A stretch of 64,000 nt of DNA from Streptomyces sp. NBC_00490 (GCF_036013645.1 NZ_CP107869.1:5208001-5272000); one strand, 5' to 3'; numbered from the stretch's first letter, positions 55,201 through 63,833 are shown. The notes: a model not told the origin generated them from the sequence alone. Program-made: numbers and translations.

Positions 55201-55801
55201 GGAAGTGCCCGGACAGCCGGGACAGCAGCTGCCACTGCCGGTCCATCCGGGACTGTGTGGCCCAGCCGATCAGCACCATGAAGACCGGGATGAGGGGGAG
55301 GGTGCCGACGATGATGGCCGCCGAGACCCAGTCCTCGGTGACGATCCGCGCCAGCACCGCCACCGGCACGACCACGGCGAGGCCCAACTGCGGCAGATAG
55401 CGCGAGAAGTAGTCGTCGAGGGCGTCGACTCCTCGTGTGGCGAGCGCGACCAGCGATCCTGTCCGCCGTCCGCTCAGCCATCCGGGTCCGAGCGCGGCGG
55501 CCCGTTCCAGCAGCCGGCCTCGCAGCTCGGACTTGACCGCCGCACTGGCCCGGTGCGCGGCGAGTTCGGTGAGCCAGGAGACCAGCGCCCGTCCCCCCGC
55601 CACCGCCACCAACAGCAGCAGGGGAGTGCGCAGTTCACCGACCGACAGACCGTGCTGGAAGGCGCCGACGACCACCTCGGCGATGAGCATCGCCTGAGCG
55701 ATGACCAGCGCCGCCCCGACGGCACCCAGACCCACGACCGCCACCATGAAGAGGCGGGTGGCGCGGGCGTATCGCAGCAGACGCGGATCGATCGGTTTCA
55801 C
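52295..55801 (-). CDS. cydCD: CydD-CydC fused thiol ABC exporter
   Basis: A 1168-residue fusion of two half-transporters. Each half has six membrane helices and an ATPase: half 1 with GPSGAGKST (near 370) and LSAGQRQRLALARAFL; half 2 with GPSGSGKTT (near 958) and LSGGQRQRLALARALL. CydDC exports cysteine or glutathione-type thiols needed for cytochrome bd assembly. I prefer GTG 55801, 8 nt after GAGGG; a GTG at 55810 sits too close to it. A parS site (55795-55808) spans the start codon. It is last in the cydA-cydB-cydDC series. Confidence 0.94.
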   Translation of the reverse strand: MKPIDPRLLRYARATRLFMVAVVGLGAVGAALVIAQAMLIAEVVVGAFQHGLSVGELRTPLLLLVAVAGGRALVSWLTELAAHRASAAVKSELRGRLLERAAALGPGWLSGRRTGSLVALATRGVDALDDYFSRYLPQLGLAVVVPVAVLARIVTEDWVSAAIIVGTLPLIPVFMVLIGWATQSRMDRQWQLLSRLSGHFLDVVAGLPTLKVFGRAKAQADSIRRITGEYRQATMRTLRIAFISSFALELLSTLSVALVAVTIGMRLVHGEMDLYIGLVILVLAPEAYLPLRQVGAQYHAAAEGLAAAEEIFEVLETPVPASGTRAVSAGALSFDKVTVRYPGRSGDVVSDVSFTVESGETVALVGPSGAGKSTLLNVLLGFVPPAEGRALVGGVDLAEADLEEWRSQIAWVPQRPHLFAGTIAENVRLARPDSDDTAVRQALGDAGALEFVDALPQGAETVLGEDGAGLSAGQRQRLALARAFLADRPVLLLDEPTAALDGATEAEVVAAVRRLAVGRTVLLVVHRPALLGVADRVVRLDEAAAPGRTEAVKAPAARGSEERSFDTDGASSEEAVPGDPEAAAPTRGVLARVRAMAAPRRGSLALALLLGSLALGSAVGLMATSGWLISRASQQPPVLYLMVAVTATRAFGIGRAVFRYAERLVSHDAVLRMLADTRVAVYRRLERLAPAGLRRTRRGDLLSRLVADVDALQDYWLRWLLPAGAALAVSAVSVGFTAWLLPEAGAVLAAGLLAAGVGVPSVTGAVARRAERRLAPARGVLATRVTDLLTGTAELAVAGALPARTADARRADGVLARIASRAATATALGDGLTALVSGLTVAATALVGAQGVADGRLSGVTMAVVVLTPLAAFEAVLGLPLAVRYRQRVRKSAERVYEVLDAPEPVREPERPREAPASPFPVAVRGLSARYAGQERDALADLDLTLTEGRRIAVVGPSGSGKTTLAQVLLRFLDADTGSYTLGGVDAHALDGDDVRRFVGLCAQDAHLFDSSLRENLLLAKKDATEDDLRDALGRARLLEWADGLPDGLDTLVGEHGARLSGGQRQRLALARALLADFPVLVLDEPAEHLDLPTADALTADLLAATEGRTTLLITHRLAGLEGVDEVIVLDEGRVVQRGSFAELAAVAGPLRGMVEREAESEVLALTA

Positions 55802-55808
55802 GTGAAAC
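55795..55808. promoter_or_regulatory. parS overlapping the cydDC start codon
   Basis: This is a perfect GTTTCACGTGAAAC. On the minus strand it reads through the translation start, so the first residues (FHVK or K) are dictated by the parS. Confidence 0.95.
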
Positions 55809-55840
55809 ACACCCTCTTCTCAGCGGGAACGGTGGGGCAT

Positions 55841-55854
55841 GTTTCACGTGAAAC
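55841..55854. promoter_or_regulatory. parS between cydB and cydDC
   Basis: A perfect GTTTCACGTGAAAC lies 32 bp from the previous site, in the gap after the cydB stop. Paired parS sites favour ParB loading. Confidence 0.95.
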
Positions 55855-55883
55855 ATGCCCCGACCCGGGCACCCGGCTCGGAC

Positions 55884-56891
55884 TCAGTGCGCGACGTCCG
55901 CCGCGATGTGCTGCGTACCGATCCGCTTGCGGAACACCCAATAGGTCCAGCCCTGGTAGACCATCACGACCGGCGTGGCGATCACCGCGCACCAGGTCAT
56001 GATCTTCAGGGTGTACGGGCTCGACGAGGCGTTGGTGACCGTGAGGCTCCAGTCCTCGTTGAGCGAGGACGGCATGACGTTCGGGAAGAGCGTCAGGAAG
56101 AGCATCGCCACGGCGGCCGCGATGGTGACACCCGAGAACGCGAACGACCAGCCCTCACGCCCGGCCTGGTTGGCCACCAGGGCGGCGACCAACGCGGCCA
56201 CCGCCACGACCATGGCGACCAGGCTCTTGGCGTCGCCGCTCTCGACCTGCGTCCACAGCAGGAAGACGAGCGCCGACGCGGCGGTCACGAGCCCGACCTG
56301 AAGCGCCATCTTCCGCGCCCGCTCCCGGATCTCGCCGACCGTCTTGAGCGCGGTGAACACCGCCCCGTGGAAGGTGAAGAGCGTGAGCGTCACCACCCCG
56401 CCGAGGAGCGCGTACGGGTTGAGCAGGTCCCAGACGGTGCCGACGTACTCGAAGTTCTTGTCGATCTTCACGCCGTGCACGATGTTGCCGAAGGCGACGC
56501 CCCACAGGAACGCGGGGAGCAGCGAGGTCCAGAAGATCGCGGTCTCCCAGTTGCGCTGCCAGTTCTCCTCGGGACGCTTGACCCGGTACTCGAAGGCGAC
56601 ACCGCGGACGATGAGGCAGACCAGGATGAGCAGCAGGGGCAGGTAGAAGCCCGAGAAGAGCGTGGCGTACCACTCGGGGAAGGCGGCGAAGGTCGCACCG
56701 CCCGCCGAGAGCAGCCAGACCTCGTTGCCGTCCCACACGGGGCCGATGGTGTTGATCAGCACCCGCTTCTCGGGCCGGTTCCGGGCCAGCAGCTTGGTGA
56801 GGACGCCGACCCCGAAGTCAAAACCCTCCAGGAAGAAGTAGCCGGTCCACAGGACGGCGATGAGCACGAACCAGACGTCGTGAAGTTCCAT
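55884..56891 (-). CDS. cydB: cytochrome bd ubiquinol oxidase subunit II
   Basis: A 335-residue membrane subunit with about eight to nine helices. The family N-terminus MELHDVWFVLIAVLWTGYFF precedes EGFDFGVGVL, and GPVWDGNEVWLLSAGGATFAAFP follows. It pairs with CydA to reduce O2 to water with high affinity. It starts 18 bp after cydA. A 74-bp gap containing a parS separates it from cydDC. Confidence 0.96.
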   Translation of the reverse strand: MELHDVWFVLIAVLWTGYFFLEGFDFGVGVLTKLLARNRPEKRVLINTIGPVWDGNEVWLLSAGGATFAAFPEWYATLFSGFYLPLLLILVCLIVRGVAFEYRVKRPEENWQRNWETAIFWTSLLPAFLWGVAFGNIVHGVKIDKNFEYVGTVWDLLNPYALLGGVVTLTLFTFHGAVFTALKTVGEIRERARKMALQVGLVTAASALVFLLWTQVESGDAKSLVAMVVAVAALVAALVANQAGREGWSFAFSGVTIAAAVAMLFLTLFPNVMPSSLNEDWSLTVTNASSSPYTLKIMTWCAVIATPVVMVYQGWTYWVFRKRIGTQHIAADVAH

Positions 56892-56909
56892 GACTCGATC
56901 CCCCTCGGC

Positions 56910-58424
56910 CTAGTACGAGAAAGCCATCGGCTTGTCGGCGTCACGGGTGTCGCCGCCGATCTTCGTGGGCGGGTTGAGGTCGGCCTCGGTGAGCTCGGGC
57001 GGGCCGGCCTTGATGTACTTCGCGAGCAGCTTGACCTCGACGACGGCGAGGATGGCGTACAGCGAGGTGAAGACGATCATCGAGGTGAGGACCTCGCCCT
57101 GGGAGACACCGGGGGAGACCGCGTCACGGGTCCGCAGGACGCCGTAGACGACCCACGGCTGGCGGCCCATCTCGGTGAAGATCCAGCCCCACGAGTTGGC
57201 GATCAGCGGGAAGCCCGCGGTGAGAACGGCGATGCGCCAGTACCACGTGGTCAGCTTCGGGCCGAGGGCCTTCTTGCCCCGGGGCAGCAGCACGAGATGC
57301 GGCACCTCGTCGTCGGCGACCCTCAGAGTCTGCGGCAGCAGGAACTTCTTGCGGGTCAGCCAGAGTCCGAGCAGGCCGATCGCGAAGGACGTCATGCCGA
57401 AGCCGATCATCCAGCGGAAGCCCCAGTAGGCGACGGGGATGTTGGGCCGGTAATCGCCGGGCCCGTACTTCTCCTGCTCGGCCTTGTTGATGTCGTTGAT
57501 GCCCGGGACGTACGAGGTGAAGTCGTCCTTGGCCAGGAAGGACAGCAGACCCGGGATCTCTATGGCGACCCTGTTGTGGCCCTTGTCGACGTCGCCGACG
57601 GCGAAGACCGAGAAGGGGGCCGGCTTCTCGCCGTCCCACAGCGCCTCGGCGGCGGCCATCTTCATCGGCTGCTGCTCGTACATGATCTTGCCGAGGGTGT
57701 CGCCGCTGACCGCGGTCAGCATGCCACCGATGACGACGGTGACCAGGCCGAGCCGCAGCGAGGTCTTCATGTCGCTGATGTGCTTCTTGCGCAGCAGATG
57801 GAAGGCGGAGATGCCGACCATGAAGGCGCCGCCGGTGAGGAACGCCGCCGAGAGGGTGTGGAAGGCCTGGGCGAGCGCGGTGTTCTGGGTCAGGACCAGC
57901 CAGAAGTCGGTGAGCTCGGCCCTGCCCTTGGCCTCGTTGATCCGGTAGCCGACCGGGTGCTGCATCCACGAGTTGGCCGCGAGGATGAAGTACGCCGACA
58001 GGATCGTGCCGATCGAGACCATCCAGATGCAGGCCAGGTGGATCTTCTTGGGCAGCTTGTCCCAGCCGAAGATCCACAGACCGATGAAGGTCGACTCGAA
58101 GAAGAAGGCGATCAGGGCCTCGAAGGCGAGCGGGGCGCCGAAGACGTCACCGACGAAGCGCGAGTAGTCGGACCAGTTCATGCCGAACTGGAACTCCTGC
58201 ACGATGCCGGTGACCACACCCATCGCGATGTTGATCAGGAAGAGCTTGCCCCAGAACTTCGTCGCCCTGAGGTACTTCTCCTTCTCCGTGCGCACCCAGG
58301 CGGTCTGCAGTCCGGCCGTGAGGGCGGCCAGCGAGATCGTCAGGGGAACGAAGAGGAAGTGGTAGACGGTGGTGATGCCGAACTGCCAGCGCGCCAGTGT
58401 CTCCGGCGCCAAAGCCAGGTCCAC
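56910..58424 (-). CDS. cydA: cytochrome bd ubiquinol oxidase subunit I
   Basis: A 504-residue heme b558/b595/d subunit. The heme His is in TTVYHFLFVPLTISL near residue 22. The Q-loop region ends in GRQPWVVYGVLRT. It has about nine membrane helices. GTG 58424 follows AAGGAGA. The long upstream region carries a Rex-type operator, so the operon is expected to respond to NADH/NAD+ and oxygen limitation. Confidence 0.97.
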   Translation of the reverse strand: MDLALAPETLARWQFGITTVYHFLFVPLTISLAALTAGLQTAWVRTEKEKYLRATKFWGKLFLINIAMGVVTGIVQEFQFGMNWSDYSRFVGDVFGAPLAFEALIAFFFESTFIGLWIFGWDKLPKKIHLACIWMVSIGTILSAYFILAANSWMQHPVGYRINEAKGRAELTDFWLVLTQNTALAQAFHTLSAAFLTGGAFMVGISAFHLLRKKHISDMKTSLRLGLVTVVIGGMLTAVSGDTLGKIMYEQQPMKMAAAEALWDGEKPAPFSVFAVGDVDKGHNRVAIEIPGLLSFLAKDDFTSYVPGINDINKAEQEKYGPGDYRPNIPVAYWGFRWMIGFGMTSFAIGLLGLWLTRKKFLLPQTLRVADDEVPHLVLLPRGKKALGPKLTTWYWRIAVLTAGFPLIANSWGWIFTEMGRQPWVVYGVLRTRDAVSPGVSQGEVLTSMIVFTSLYAILAVVEVKLLAKYIKAGPPELTEADLNPPTKIGGDTRDADKPMAFSY

Positions 58425-58504
58425 GTCGTCAGTCTCCTTAGGTCGCCGTGGTACGGCAGTTTGCCCCTTATGTCACACGCATCATTGGAGCAACCGGGAC
58501 ACGC

Positions 58505-58528
58505 TTGTGAACGCGTTCACATTCACAA
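58505..58528. promoter_or_regulatory. Rex operator(s) of cydAB
   Basis: TTGTGAACGCGTTCACAT (58505-58522) contains the perfect palindrome TGTGAACGCGTTCACA (58506-58521). An extra half site, TTCACAA (58522-58528), overlaps on the far side, making two staggered Rex-like sites. S. coelicolor Rex controls cydABCD through such sites. Confidence 0.88.
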
Positions 58529-58596
58529 GCCCAGTATGCCGTACTGGTTTTCGACGAAAGGCAGGGGGGTCGTGTCTCCTGCGTCACGTGAACGCA

Positions 58597-58637
58597 CACG
58601 GCGGCCGCCTCAACATCTCGTTGAAGCAGCCGCCGTG
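58597..58637 (-). terminator. terminator of the HisC-type aminotransferase gene
   Basis: On the minus strand CACGGCGGC-TGC-TTCAAC pairs with GTTGAG-GCG-GCCGCCGTG with minor mismatches and a 5-nt loop. It begins 22 nt after the stop codon and separates this gene from the cyd promoter. Confidence 0.75.
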
Positions 58638-58658
58638 CGGTAGGTCTTCTGCAGCGCT

Positions 58659-59738
58659 TCAGAGCTCCTTGCGGAACCCTTCCGCCGCCTTCAGGAAGAT
58701 GTCGTTCGCCTCGGTCTCCCCGACGGTCACCCGCACACCCTCGCCCGGGAACGGCCGGACCACCACACCCTGCCGCTCGCACGCCGCGGCGAAGTCGGCC
58801 GTGCGCTCCCCCAGCCGCAGCCACACGAAGTTGGCCTGGGTCTCGGGCACCGTCCAGCCCTGCCCCCGCAAGCCCTCGACCACCCGGTTGCGCTCACACA
58901 CCAGCGAGCCCACCCGGCCGAGCAGTTCGTCCTCGGCACGCAGCGAGGCGATCGCCGCGTCCTGCGCGAGCTGGCTGACGCCGAAGGGCACCGCGGTCTT
59001 GCGCAGCGCCGCCGCCACCGGCTCGTGGGCGATCGCGAAGCCGACCCGGAGACCGGCGAGACCGTACGCCTTGGAGAAGGTCCGCAGGACGCAGACGTTC
59101 GGCCGGTCGCGGTACAGCTCGACGCCGTCCGGCACCTCGGTGTCCCGGATGAACTCGCGGTACGCCTCGTCCAGCACCACGAGCACATCGCTCGGCACCC
59201 GGTCGAGGAAACGCTCCAGCTCGGCCCGCTTCACCACGGTGCCGGTCGGGTTGTTGGGGTTGCAGACGAAGATCAGCCTCGTCCGGTCGGTGACGGCGTC
59301 GGCCATGGCGTCGAGGTCGTGCACATCGCCCGGCGTCAGCGGGACCTTCACCGAGGTCGCTCCGCTGATCTGCGCGATGATCGGGTACGCCTCGAAGGAC
59401 CGCCAGGCGTAGATCACCTCGTCACCCGGACCCGAGGTCGCCTGGACGAGCTGCTGGGCGACACCGACCGAGCCGGTGCCGGTGGCCAGGTGGGAGAGCG
59501 GGACACCGAAGCGCTCCGACAGCTCGTTCATCAGGCCTGTGCAGGCCATGTCCGGGTAGCGGTTGAAGGACGAGGCCGCGGCCGTGACGCTCTCCATCAC
59601 GCCCGGCAGCGGCGGATAGGGGTTCTCGTTGGAGGACAGCTTGTAGGCGACCGGGCCGCCGGCCGCTGCGGGCTTGCCCGGCTTGTAGGTGGGAATCTCC
59701 TCCAGCTCGGCGCGCAGCTTGGGGCTCGTCTCGCTCAC
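58659..59738 (-). CDS. histidinol-phosphate/aromatic aminotransferase (HisC family)
   Basis: A 359-residue PLP aminotransferase. SSNENPYPP near the N-terminus, [15 protein letters not shown] and the PLP Lys in [14 protein letters not shown] are clear. The subgroup includes phenylalanine/aromatic aminotransferases, so it may serve the last step of Phe or Tyr synthesis rather than histidine, whose own hisC is usually in the his operon. GTG 59738 is fixed by AAGGAGG with 6-nt spacing. Confidence 0.9.
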   Translation of the reverse strand: MSETSPKLRAELEEIPTYKPGKPAAAGGPVAYKLSSNENPYPPLPGVMESVTAAASSFNRYPDMACTGLMNELSERFGVPLSHLATGTGSVGVAQQLVQATSGPGDEVIYAWRSFEAYPIIAQISGATSVKVPLTPGDVHDLDAMADAVTDRTRLIFVCNPNNPTGTVVKRAELERFLDRVPSDVLVVLDEAYREFIRDTEVPDGVELYRDRPNVCVLRTFSKAYGLAGLRVGFAIAHEPVAAALRKTAVPFGVSQLAQDAAIASLRAEDELLGRVGSLVCERNRVVEGLRGQGWTVPETQANFVWLRLGERTADFAAACERQGVVVRPFPGEGVRVTVGETEANDIFLKAAEGFRKEL

Positions 59739-60057
59739 CGCAGTCCTCCTTGTGACCACCACCGGCTTCGAATGCTTCTTACCTTATGAGGATTCGGCGC
59801 CGCTGCGTACAGGCGGGACGCAAACCCCATCAGCCCCACTGGCATCAGGGGCATCACCGTACGAAGACAGACGAATCACAGGGCGCTCTCACATATATCT
59901 ATGCGCCGGTGGCTCGCGCCGTGGCGCGCATCACCCGTGCAGGTGAGTTGAGACCTCTTCGAAACATCGGGAACTTGGCAGGCCCATGCGCGTCGACAAG
60001 TCACGTAGTGCCATTGGATCGTTCAACTCCCTTTCAATCAAAGGAGATTGACGGGGT
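59739..60057. other. divergent intergenic region
   Basis: It lies between the aminotransferase and the LacI regulator. An AT-rich patch (59889-59905) could hold a promoter. No gene, tRNA or recognised riboswitch is seen. Confidence 0.4.
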
Positions 60058-60120
60058 ATGACCATGCAGAAACGTGCCTGTCAACGCGTGCATATGCGCC
60101 CGCCCTACCCCACCGCATGA
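60058..60120 (+). CDS. candidate 20-residue leader peptide before the LacI regulator
   Basis: A consensus AAAGGAG precedes ATG 60058 by about 12 nt, and the frame ends with TGA 60118-60120. The peptide is basic with a single Cys (KRACQRVHM) and ends PPYPTA. It stops 19 bp before the regulator start and overlaps the region of its -10 box, so it may be a regulatory leader or chance. Confidence 0.4.
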   Translation: MTMQKRACQRVHMRPPYPTA

Positions 60121-60124
60121 GCCC

Positions 60125-61252
60125 TACTATCGGCTCGCCATGACAGCAGCAGGGAAGCACCAGGTGAGCCGCGCGGAAACCTCACGTCGAGGCAGCCGGC
60201 CGGGTCGTGCGGGCATCAGAGACGTTGCCGCCGCCGCCGGAGTCTCCATCACGACCGTCTCTGACGCCCTCAACGGCAAAGGGCGGCTCCCGGACGCCAC
60301 CCGCCGCCATGTCCGCGAGGTCGCCGACCGGCTGGGTTATCGCCCGTCGGCGGCCGCCCGAACCCTCCGTACCGGAAAGTCGGGCCTCATCGGCCTCACC
60401 GTGACGACGTACGGGGATGAACCTTTCACCTTCACGGAGTTCGCGTACTTCGCCGAGATGGCCCGGGCCGCCACCTCGGCGGCGCTCGCCCGGGGCTACG
60501 CGCTCGTCATCCTCCCCGCGACCTCGCGCCACGACGTGTGGTCGAACGTCGCCCTGGACGGGACGGTCGTCATCGACCCGTCCGACCAGGACCCGGTGGT
60601 CAGCGAACTCGTCCGGCAGGGGCTGCCGGTCGTCTCCGACGGCCGCCCGGCCGGCTCGCTGCCGGTCACCGCGTGGGTCGACAACGACCACGAGGCCGCC
60701 GTCCTCGGCATCCTCGACCACCTGGCCGACGCCGGCGCCCGCCGCATCGGCCTGCTGACGGGGACGTCGACGGACACCTACACCCATCTGTCCACCACGG
60801 CGTATCTGCGCTGGTGCGAGCGGGTCGGCCAGGATCCGGTGTACGAGTCCTACCCGGCGCACGATCCGTGCGCGGGCGCCGTCGCCGCCGACCGGCTGCT
60901 CGCCCGCCCGGACCGCCCCGACGCGGTCTACGGGCTGTTCGACCCGAACGGCACCGATCTGCTCGCCGCCGCCCGTCGCTACGGGCTGCGGGTACCGGAC
61001 GACCTGCTTCTGGTCTGCTGCAGCGAGTCCACCGTGTACGCCAGCACCGAACCGCCCATCACCACGCTCTCGCTGAAGCCGAGGCGTATCGGCACGGCCG
61101 TGGTCCAGCTCCTCATCGACGCCATCGAGGGGGTCGAATCGGACCAACCGGTCGAGCAGGTGATACCGACGGAGCTGATCGTGCGTACTTCGTCCCAGCG
61201 CCGTCCTCCCCGGACGACCGTCAGTCCGCCCCGGTCGCCCGAGGAGAAGTAG
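60125..61252 (+). CDS. LacI-family transcriptional regulator (CDS 60140-61252)
   Basis: Coding starts at ATG 60140; -10 TACTAT (60125-60130) gives a near-leaderless transcript. The 370-residue protein has a LacI helix-turn-helix and hinge (about 24-80; IRDVAAAAGVSITTVSDALNG) and a periplasmic-binding-type sensor domain (85-345). A 25-residue Pro/Arg tail is extra. GCATATGC near 60090 is a small palindrome upstream that might be autoregulatory. The ligand is unknown and no sugar transporter is linked. Confidence 0.9.
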   Translation, partial: YYRLAMTAAGKHQVSRAETSRRGSRPGRAGIRDVAAAAGVSITTVSDALNGKGRLPDATRRHVREVADRLGYRPSAAARTLRTGKSGLIGLTVTTYGDEPFTFTEFAYFAEMARAATSAALARGYALVILPATSRHDVWSNVALDGTVVIDPSDQDPVVSELVRQGLPVVSDGRPAGSLPVTAWVDNDHEAAVLGILDHLADAGARRIGLLTGTSTDTYTHLSTTAYLRWCERVGQDPVYESYPAHDPCAGAVAADRLLARPDRPDAVYGLFDPNGTDLLAAARRYGLRVPDDLLLVCCSESTVYASTEPPITTLSLKPRRIGTAVVQLLIDAIEGVESDQPVEQVIPTELIVRTSSQRRPPRTTVSPPRSPEEK

Positions 61253-61453
61253 GACGAGGGACGTCAGCAGGCGGCACAGGCCCTGCCCAATCGGGGCGAA
61301 AGCCGCGGTGAACAGGAGTCTTGCTCCGATTCACCACCCCTGGGTCATCACATGGCGCGATCCGCATTCCTATGATGGGCCCACGACACCGCGGGCCGCT
61401 GCGACCAGGCAGTCCGAAGCGGTGCAGATGCGGCGTGATGGTGGAGGGGTCTG

Positions 61454-62524
61454 ATGACTCAGGGGGCCGGTCAGGGACCCGAGGCGGAGCGGACGGCGAC
61501 GTTGCGCGACTTCCGGGTGCCCGCGTACGTCCACGAGACCGGCCCGTACGGCCACAGCGCGCACCCCGGTGACGTCGTACCGGCGCACGAGGCGGAGTAC
61601 CCGGAGGGGTACACGCCCACCGAGCGCAACCTGCCGGTCGTCAACCGGGGTGACACGCTTCAGGTGGCCGTCGACCCCGCGGCGGTCCCGCAGGCCGTCG
61701 TCGGGCCGGGCGCGCTGTTCGTCGTCGGTGACGTCCACGGCTATCTCGACGAGCTGGTGGCGGCGCTCCAGGAGAAGGGCCTCGTCGACGCGGCCGGCAA
61801 CTGGTGCGCGGGCACCGCCCGGCTGTGGTTCCTCGGCGACTTCACCGACCGCGGCCCGGACGGCATCGGCGTCATCGACCTCGTGATGCGCCTGTCCGCC
61901 GAGGCCGCCGCGGCCGGCGGCTACTGCAAGGCCCTCATGGGCAACCACGAGCTGCTGCTCCTCGGCGCCAAGCGGTTCGGCGACACCCCCGTCAACTCCG
62001 GCGCGGGCACCGCCACCTTCCAGGCGGCCTGGCTGCTCAACGGCGGGCAGAAGACCGACATGGACCGTCTCCAGGACCACCACCTCCAGTGGATGGCCCG
62101 CCTCGACGCCATGGAGGAGGTCGACGGGCACCTGCTCGTCCACTCGGACACCACCGCCTACCTCGACTACGGCGACTCGATCGAGGCGGTCAACGACACC
62201 GTCCGCGAGACGATCACGCGCAACGACGCGGACGAGGTGTGGGATCTGTTCCGCAAGTTCACCAAGCGCTTCTCCTTCCGCGACGAGGGCGGTGCCGACC
62301 ATGTGCGGTCCCTGCTCGACACCTACGGCGGCACGCGGATCGTCCACGGGCACAGCCCGATCCCCTACCTGCTGGGCGAGGTCGGCTCGGAGGACGGCGA
62401 GGACTCGTCGGGTCCGCTGGTCGAGGGACCGCACGTCTACGCCGAGGGGCTGGCCATCGCGATGGACGGCGGTGTGACCATGGCCGGAAAGCTGCTGGTC
62501 CAGCAACTGCCGCTGGATATCTGA
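61454..62524 (+). CDS. metallophosphoesterase (Ser/Thr phosphatase-like)
   Basis: A 356-residue calcineurin-type phosphoesterase. The four metal motifs are visible: VGDVHGYLDEL, LGDFTDRGPDG, MGNHELLLLG and VHGHSPIPY. They match PPP-type protein phosphatases more than cyclic nucleotide enzymes. GGAGGGG is 4-5 nt before ATG 61454. The N-terminal 85 residues precede the fold and are unassigned. Alone in its transcription unit. Confidence 0.9.
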   Translation: MTQGAGQGPEAERTATLRDFRVPAYVHETGPYGHSAHPGDVVPAHEAEYPEGYTPTERNLPVVNRGDTLQVAVDPAAVPQAVVGPGALFVVGDVHGYLDELVAALQEKGLVDAAGNWCAGTARLWFLGDFTDRGPDGIGVIDLVMRLSAEAAAAGGYCKALMGNHELLLLGAKRFGDTPVNSGAGTATFQAAWLLNGGQKTDMDRLQDHHLQWMARLDAMEEVDGHLLVHSDTTAYLDYGDSIEAVNDTVRETITRNDADEVWDLFRKFTKRFSFRDEGGADHVRSLLDTYGGTRIVHGHSPIPYLLGEVGSEDGEDSSGPLVEGPHVYAEGLAIAMDGGVTMAGKLLVQQLPLDI

Positions 62525-62724
62525 ACGTTCACGGGGCAGCCGATCCCCCATGACGGACTGAGCAAGAAACGACGCAGGCCAGGGCCCAATTTCTGGAAAC
62601 CCCCTGTCACCGTGTGCCGTCACCGCTCTACCATCGGCTTATCCGTAGCAGGCTCCCCTCCGTTTCTGCCCGACGGCTCACAGTCATGCGAGCCCCAAGC
62701 CCTACGGAGCATCGGGGGATGCAC

Positions 62725-63585
62725 ATGAACAGCGTTCCGCAGCACCTGCTGATCGAGGACCGCCAGGAGTACGAGCGGATCCTCGATGAGGCGCTGCGCT
62801 CCGCCCCACACCGCCCGGAACTGGCCGCTGTGGGACAGCGGCTCAATCCCGAGCAGCTGCGCACCATGGCGCTCAACGCCACGGCGATCATCACGGCGGC
62901 CGCGGCGACCGAATACCAGCACTACGTGAAGGTCCGCGAGGAACTGCGCCAGCCGGCGCCGTCCACCCCGTCGTCCGTCCGTGAAACCGGCTCCGCGGAG
63001 CCGGGCTCGGGCGCGGTGGGGCTCGCCGCCACCATGGGAGAGGTCGCCGAGACCGCCGGCGCGGGCGCCGTCGCCGTCGCCGCGGTCCTGACTCCTGTCC
63101 TCGCCGGAACCGCCGCGGCGATCTTCCTGCTGGTGGGGTACATCCTGAAAATGCTGGACCCCCAGCCGGCGTTCGCCCAGACGATGCTGACCACCGGTTG
63201 GGTGTTCGGCGCGGTGACCGCGGTCGCGATCCTGGTCGCCGCGGTCGGCCTCCTGCTCACCGCCCTGCGCAACCGGCCCTCGCTGGACACGGGGCCGTAC
63301 GGCGAGCTGAGCGGGGAGGTGGCCCGGGCCAGGGAAGCCTGGCGCGAGGCCCTGCTGGAGCGGGGTGTCCTGCCCTTCCTGCGGGACGCGCTGGCCGACC
63401 CCGGCTCGGCGACCGCTCTGCACCGCCCCGCACGGCCCGCGCCGACCAGCCGTATGCCGAACCTCGGCTACGGCCGCCCGGGTTTCAGCAGCCCGGACGA
63501 CGGCTCCACCAGCCCCCGGCCCAGCTTCACGAGCCCGGACTACACCAGCCCGGACTTCGGCGGCCCGGAGCACCAGCCGGAGTAA
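62725..63585 (+). CDS. membrane protein with Ser-Pro-Asp-rich C-terminal tail
   Basis: A 286-residue protein. ATG 62725 is 6 nt after a G-rich ribosome site; ATG 62719 is the alternative. A soluble N-terminus (QEYERILDEALRSAP) is followed by two hydrophobic segments (about 115-145 and 155-180), a short helix pair and a tail with repeated SPD/SPR units (FSSPDDG, FTSPDYTSPDFG). I do not recognise the family. The 62525-62718 gap upstream has no gene. Confidence 0.7.
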   Translation: MNSVPQHLLIEDRQEYERILDEALRSAPHRPELAAVGQRLNPEQLRTMALNATAIITAAAATEYQHYVKVREELRQPAPSTPSSVRETGSAEPGSGAVGLAATMGEVAETAGAGAVAVAAVLTPVLAGTAAAIFLLVGYILKMLDPQPAFAQTMLTTGWVFGAVTAVAILVAAVGLLLTALRNRPSLDTGPYGELSGEVARAREAWREALLERGVLPFLRDALADPGSATALHRPARPAPTSRMPNLGYGRPGFSSPDDGSTSPRPSFTSPDYTSPDFGGPEHQPE

Positions 63586-63590
63586 CCCCC

Positions 63591-63673
63591 GGCTTGCGCC
63601 CCTCCCCGCGGGGAAACCCGCTTCCGGGGGCGCGCAAGCCGGTCGTCCGGCGCCGCACGGACACCGGACGACC
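63591..63673. terminator. two adjacent hairpins between convergent genes
   Basis: Hairpin 1 pairs GGCTTGCGCCCC (63591-63602) with GGGGGCGCGCAAGCC (63626-63640, one bulge). Hairpin 2 has perfect arms, GGTCGTCCGG (63641-63650) and CCGGACGACC (63664-63673). They probably end both the membrane protein transcript and the thiC-end transcript. Confidence 0.75.
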
Positions 63674-63704
63674 TGCGCCTTCCCCACTCCCGACGGGCCT
63701 CGGC

Positions 63705-63833
63705 TCAGTCGGCGAGCGGCAGGTACACCCGGTTCCCCGCCGCCGCGAACTCCTTCGACTTCTGGGCCATGCCCTCCTCGATCTCCTCCTGGTTCCCGCC
63801 GTGCCGGCGGCGGATGTCCTGGGAGATCTTCAT
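63705..63833 (-). pseudogene. thiC: 3' fragment of thiC (phosphomethylpyrimidine synthase C-terminus)
   Basis: The 42 codons from ATG 63833 to the TGA at 63705-63707 encode MKISQDIRRRHGG through GNRVYLPLAD, which is the ThiC C-terminus. In intact ThiC this follows the CxxCxxxxC iron-sulfur motif and reads FCSMKIS. Here the preceding codons give LRLSSMKIS and the frame meets a stop at 63870-63872. So the gene is broken exactly after its cluster-binding motif, with the 3' end retained. No enzyme can be made. The rest of thiC, if intact, lies elsewhere. Confidence 0.85.

Noticed and set aside
55839..58643. 934-codon + strand frame opposite cydB and cydA
   Set aside because: It is antisense to well-conserved cyd genes and its composition (Asp/Glu/Gly/Arg/Val) is typical of a GC-rich shadow.
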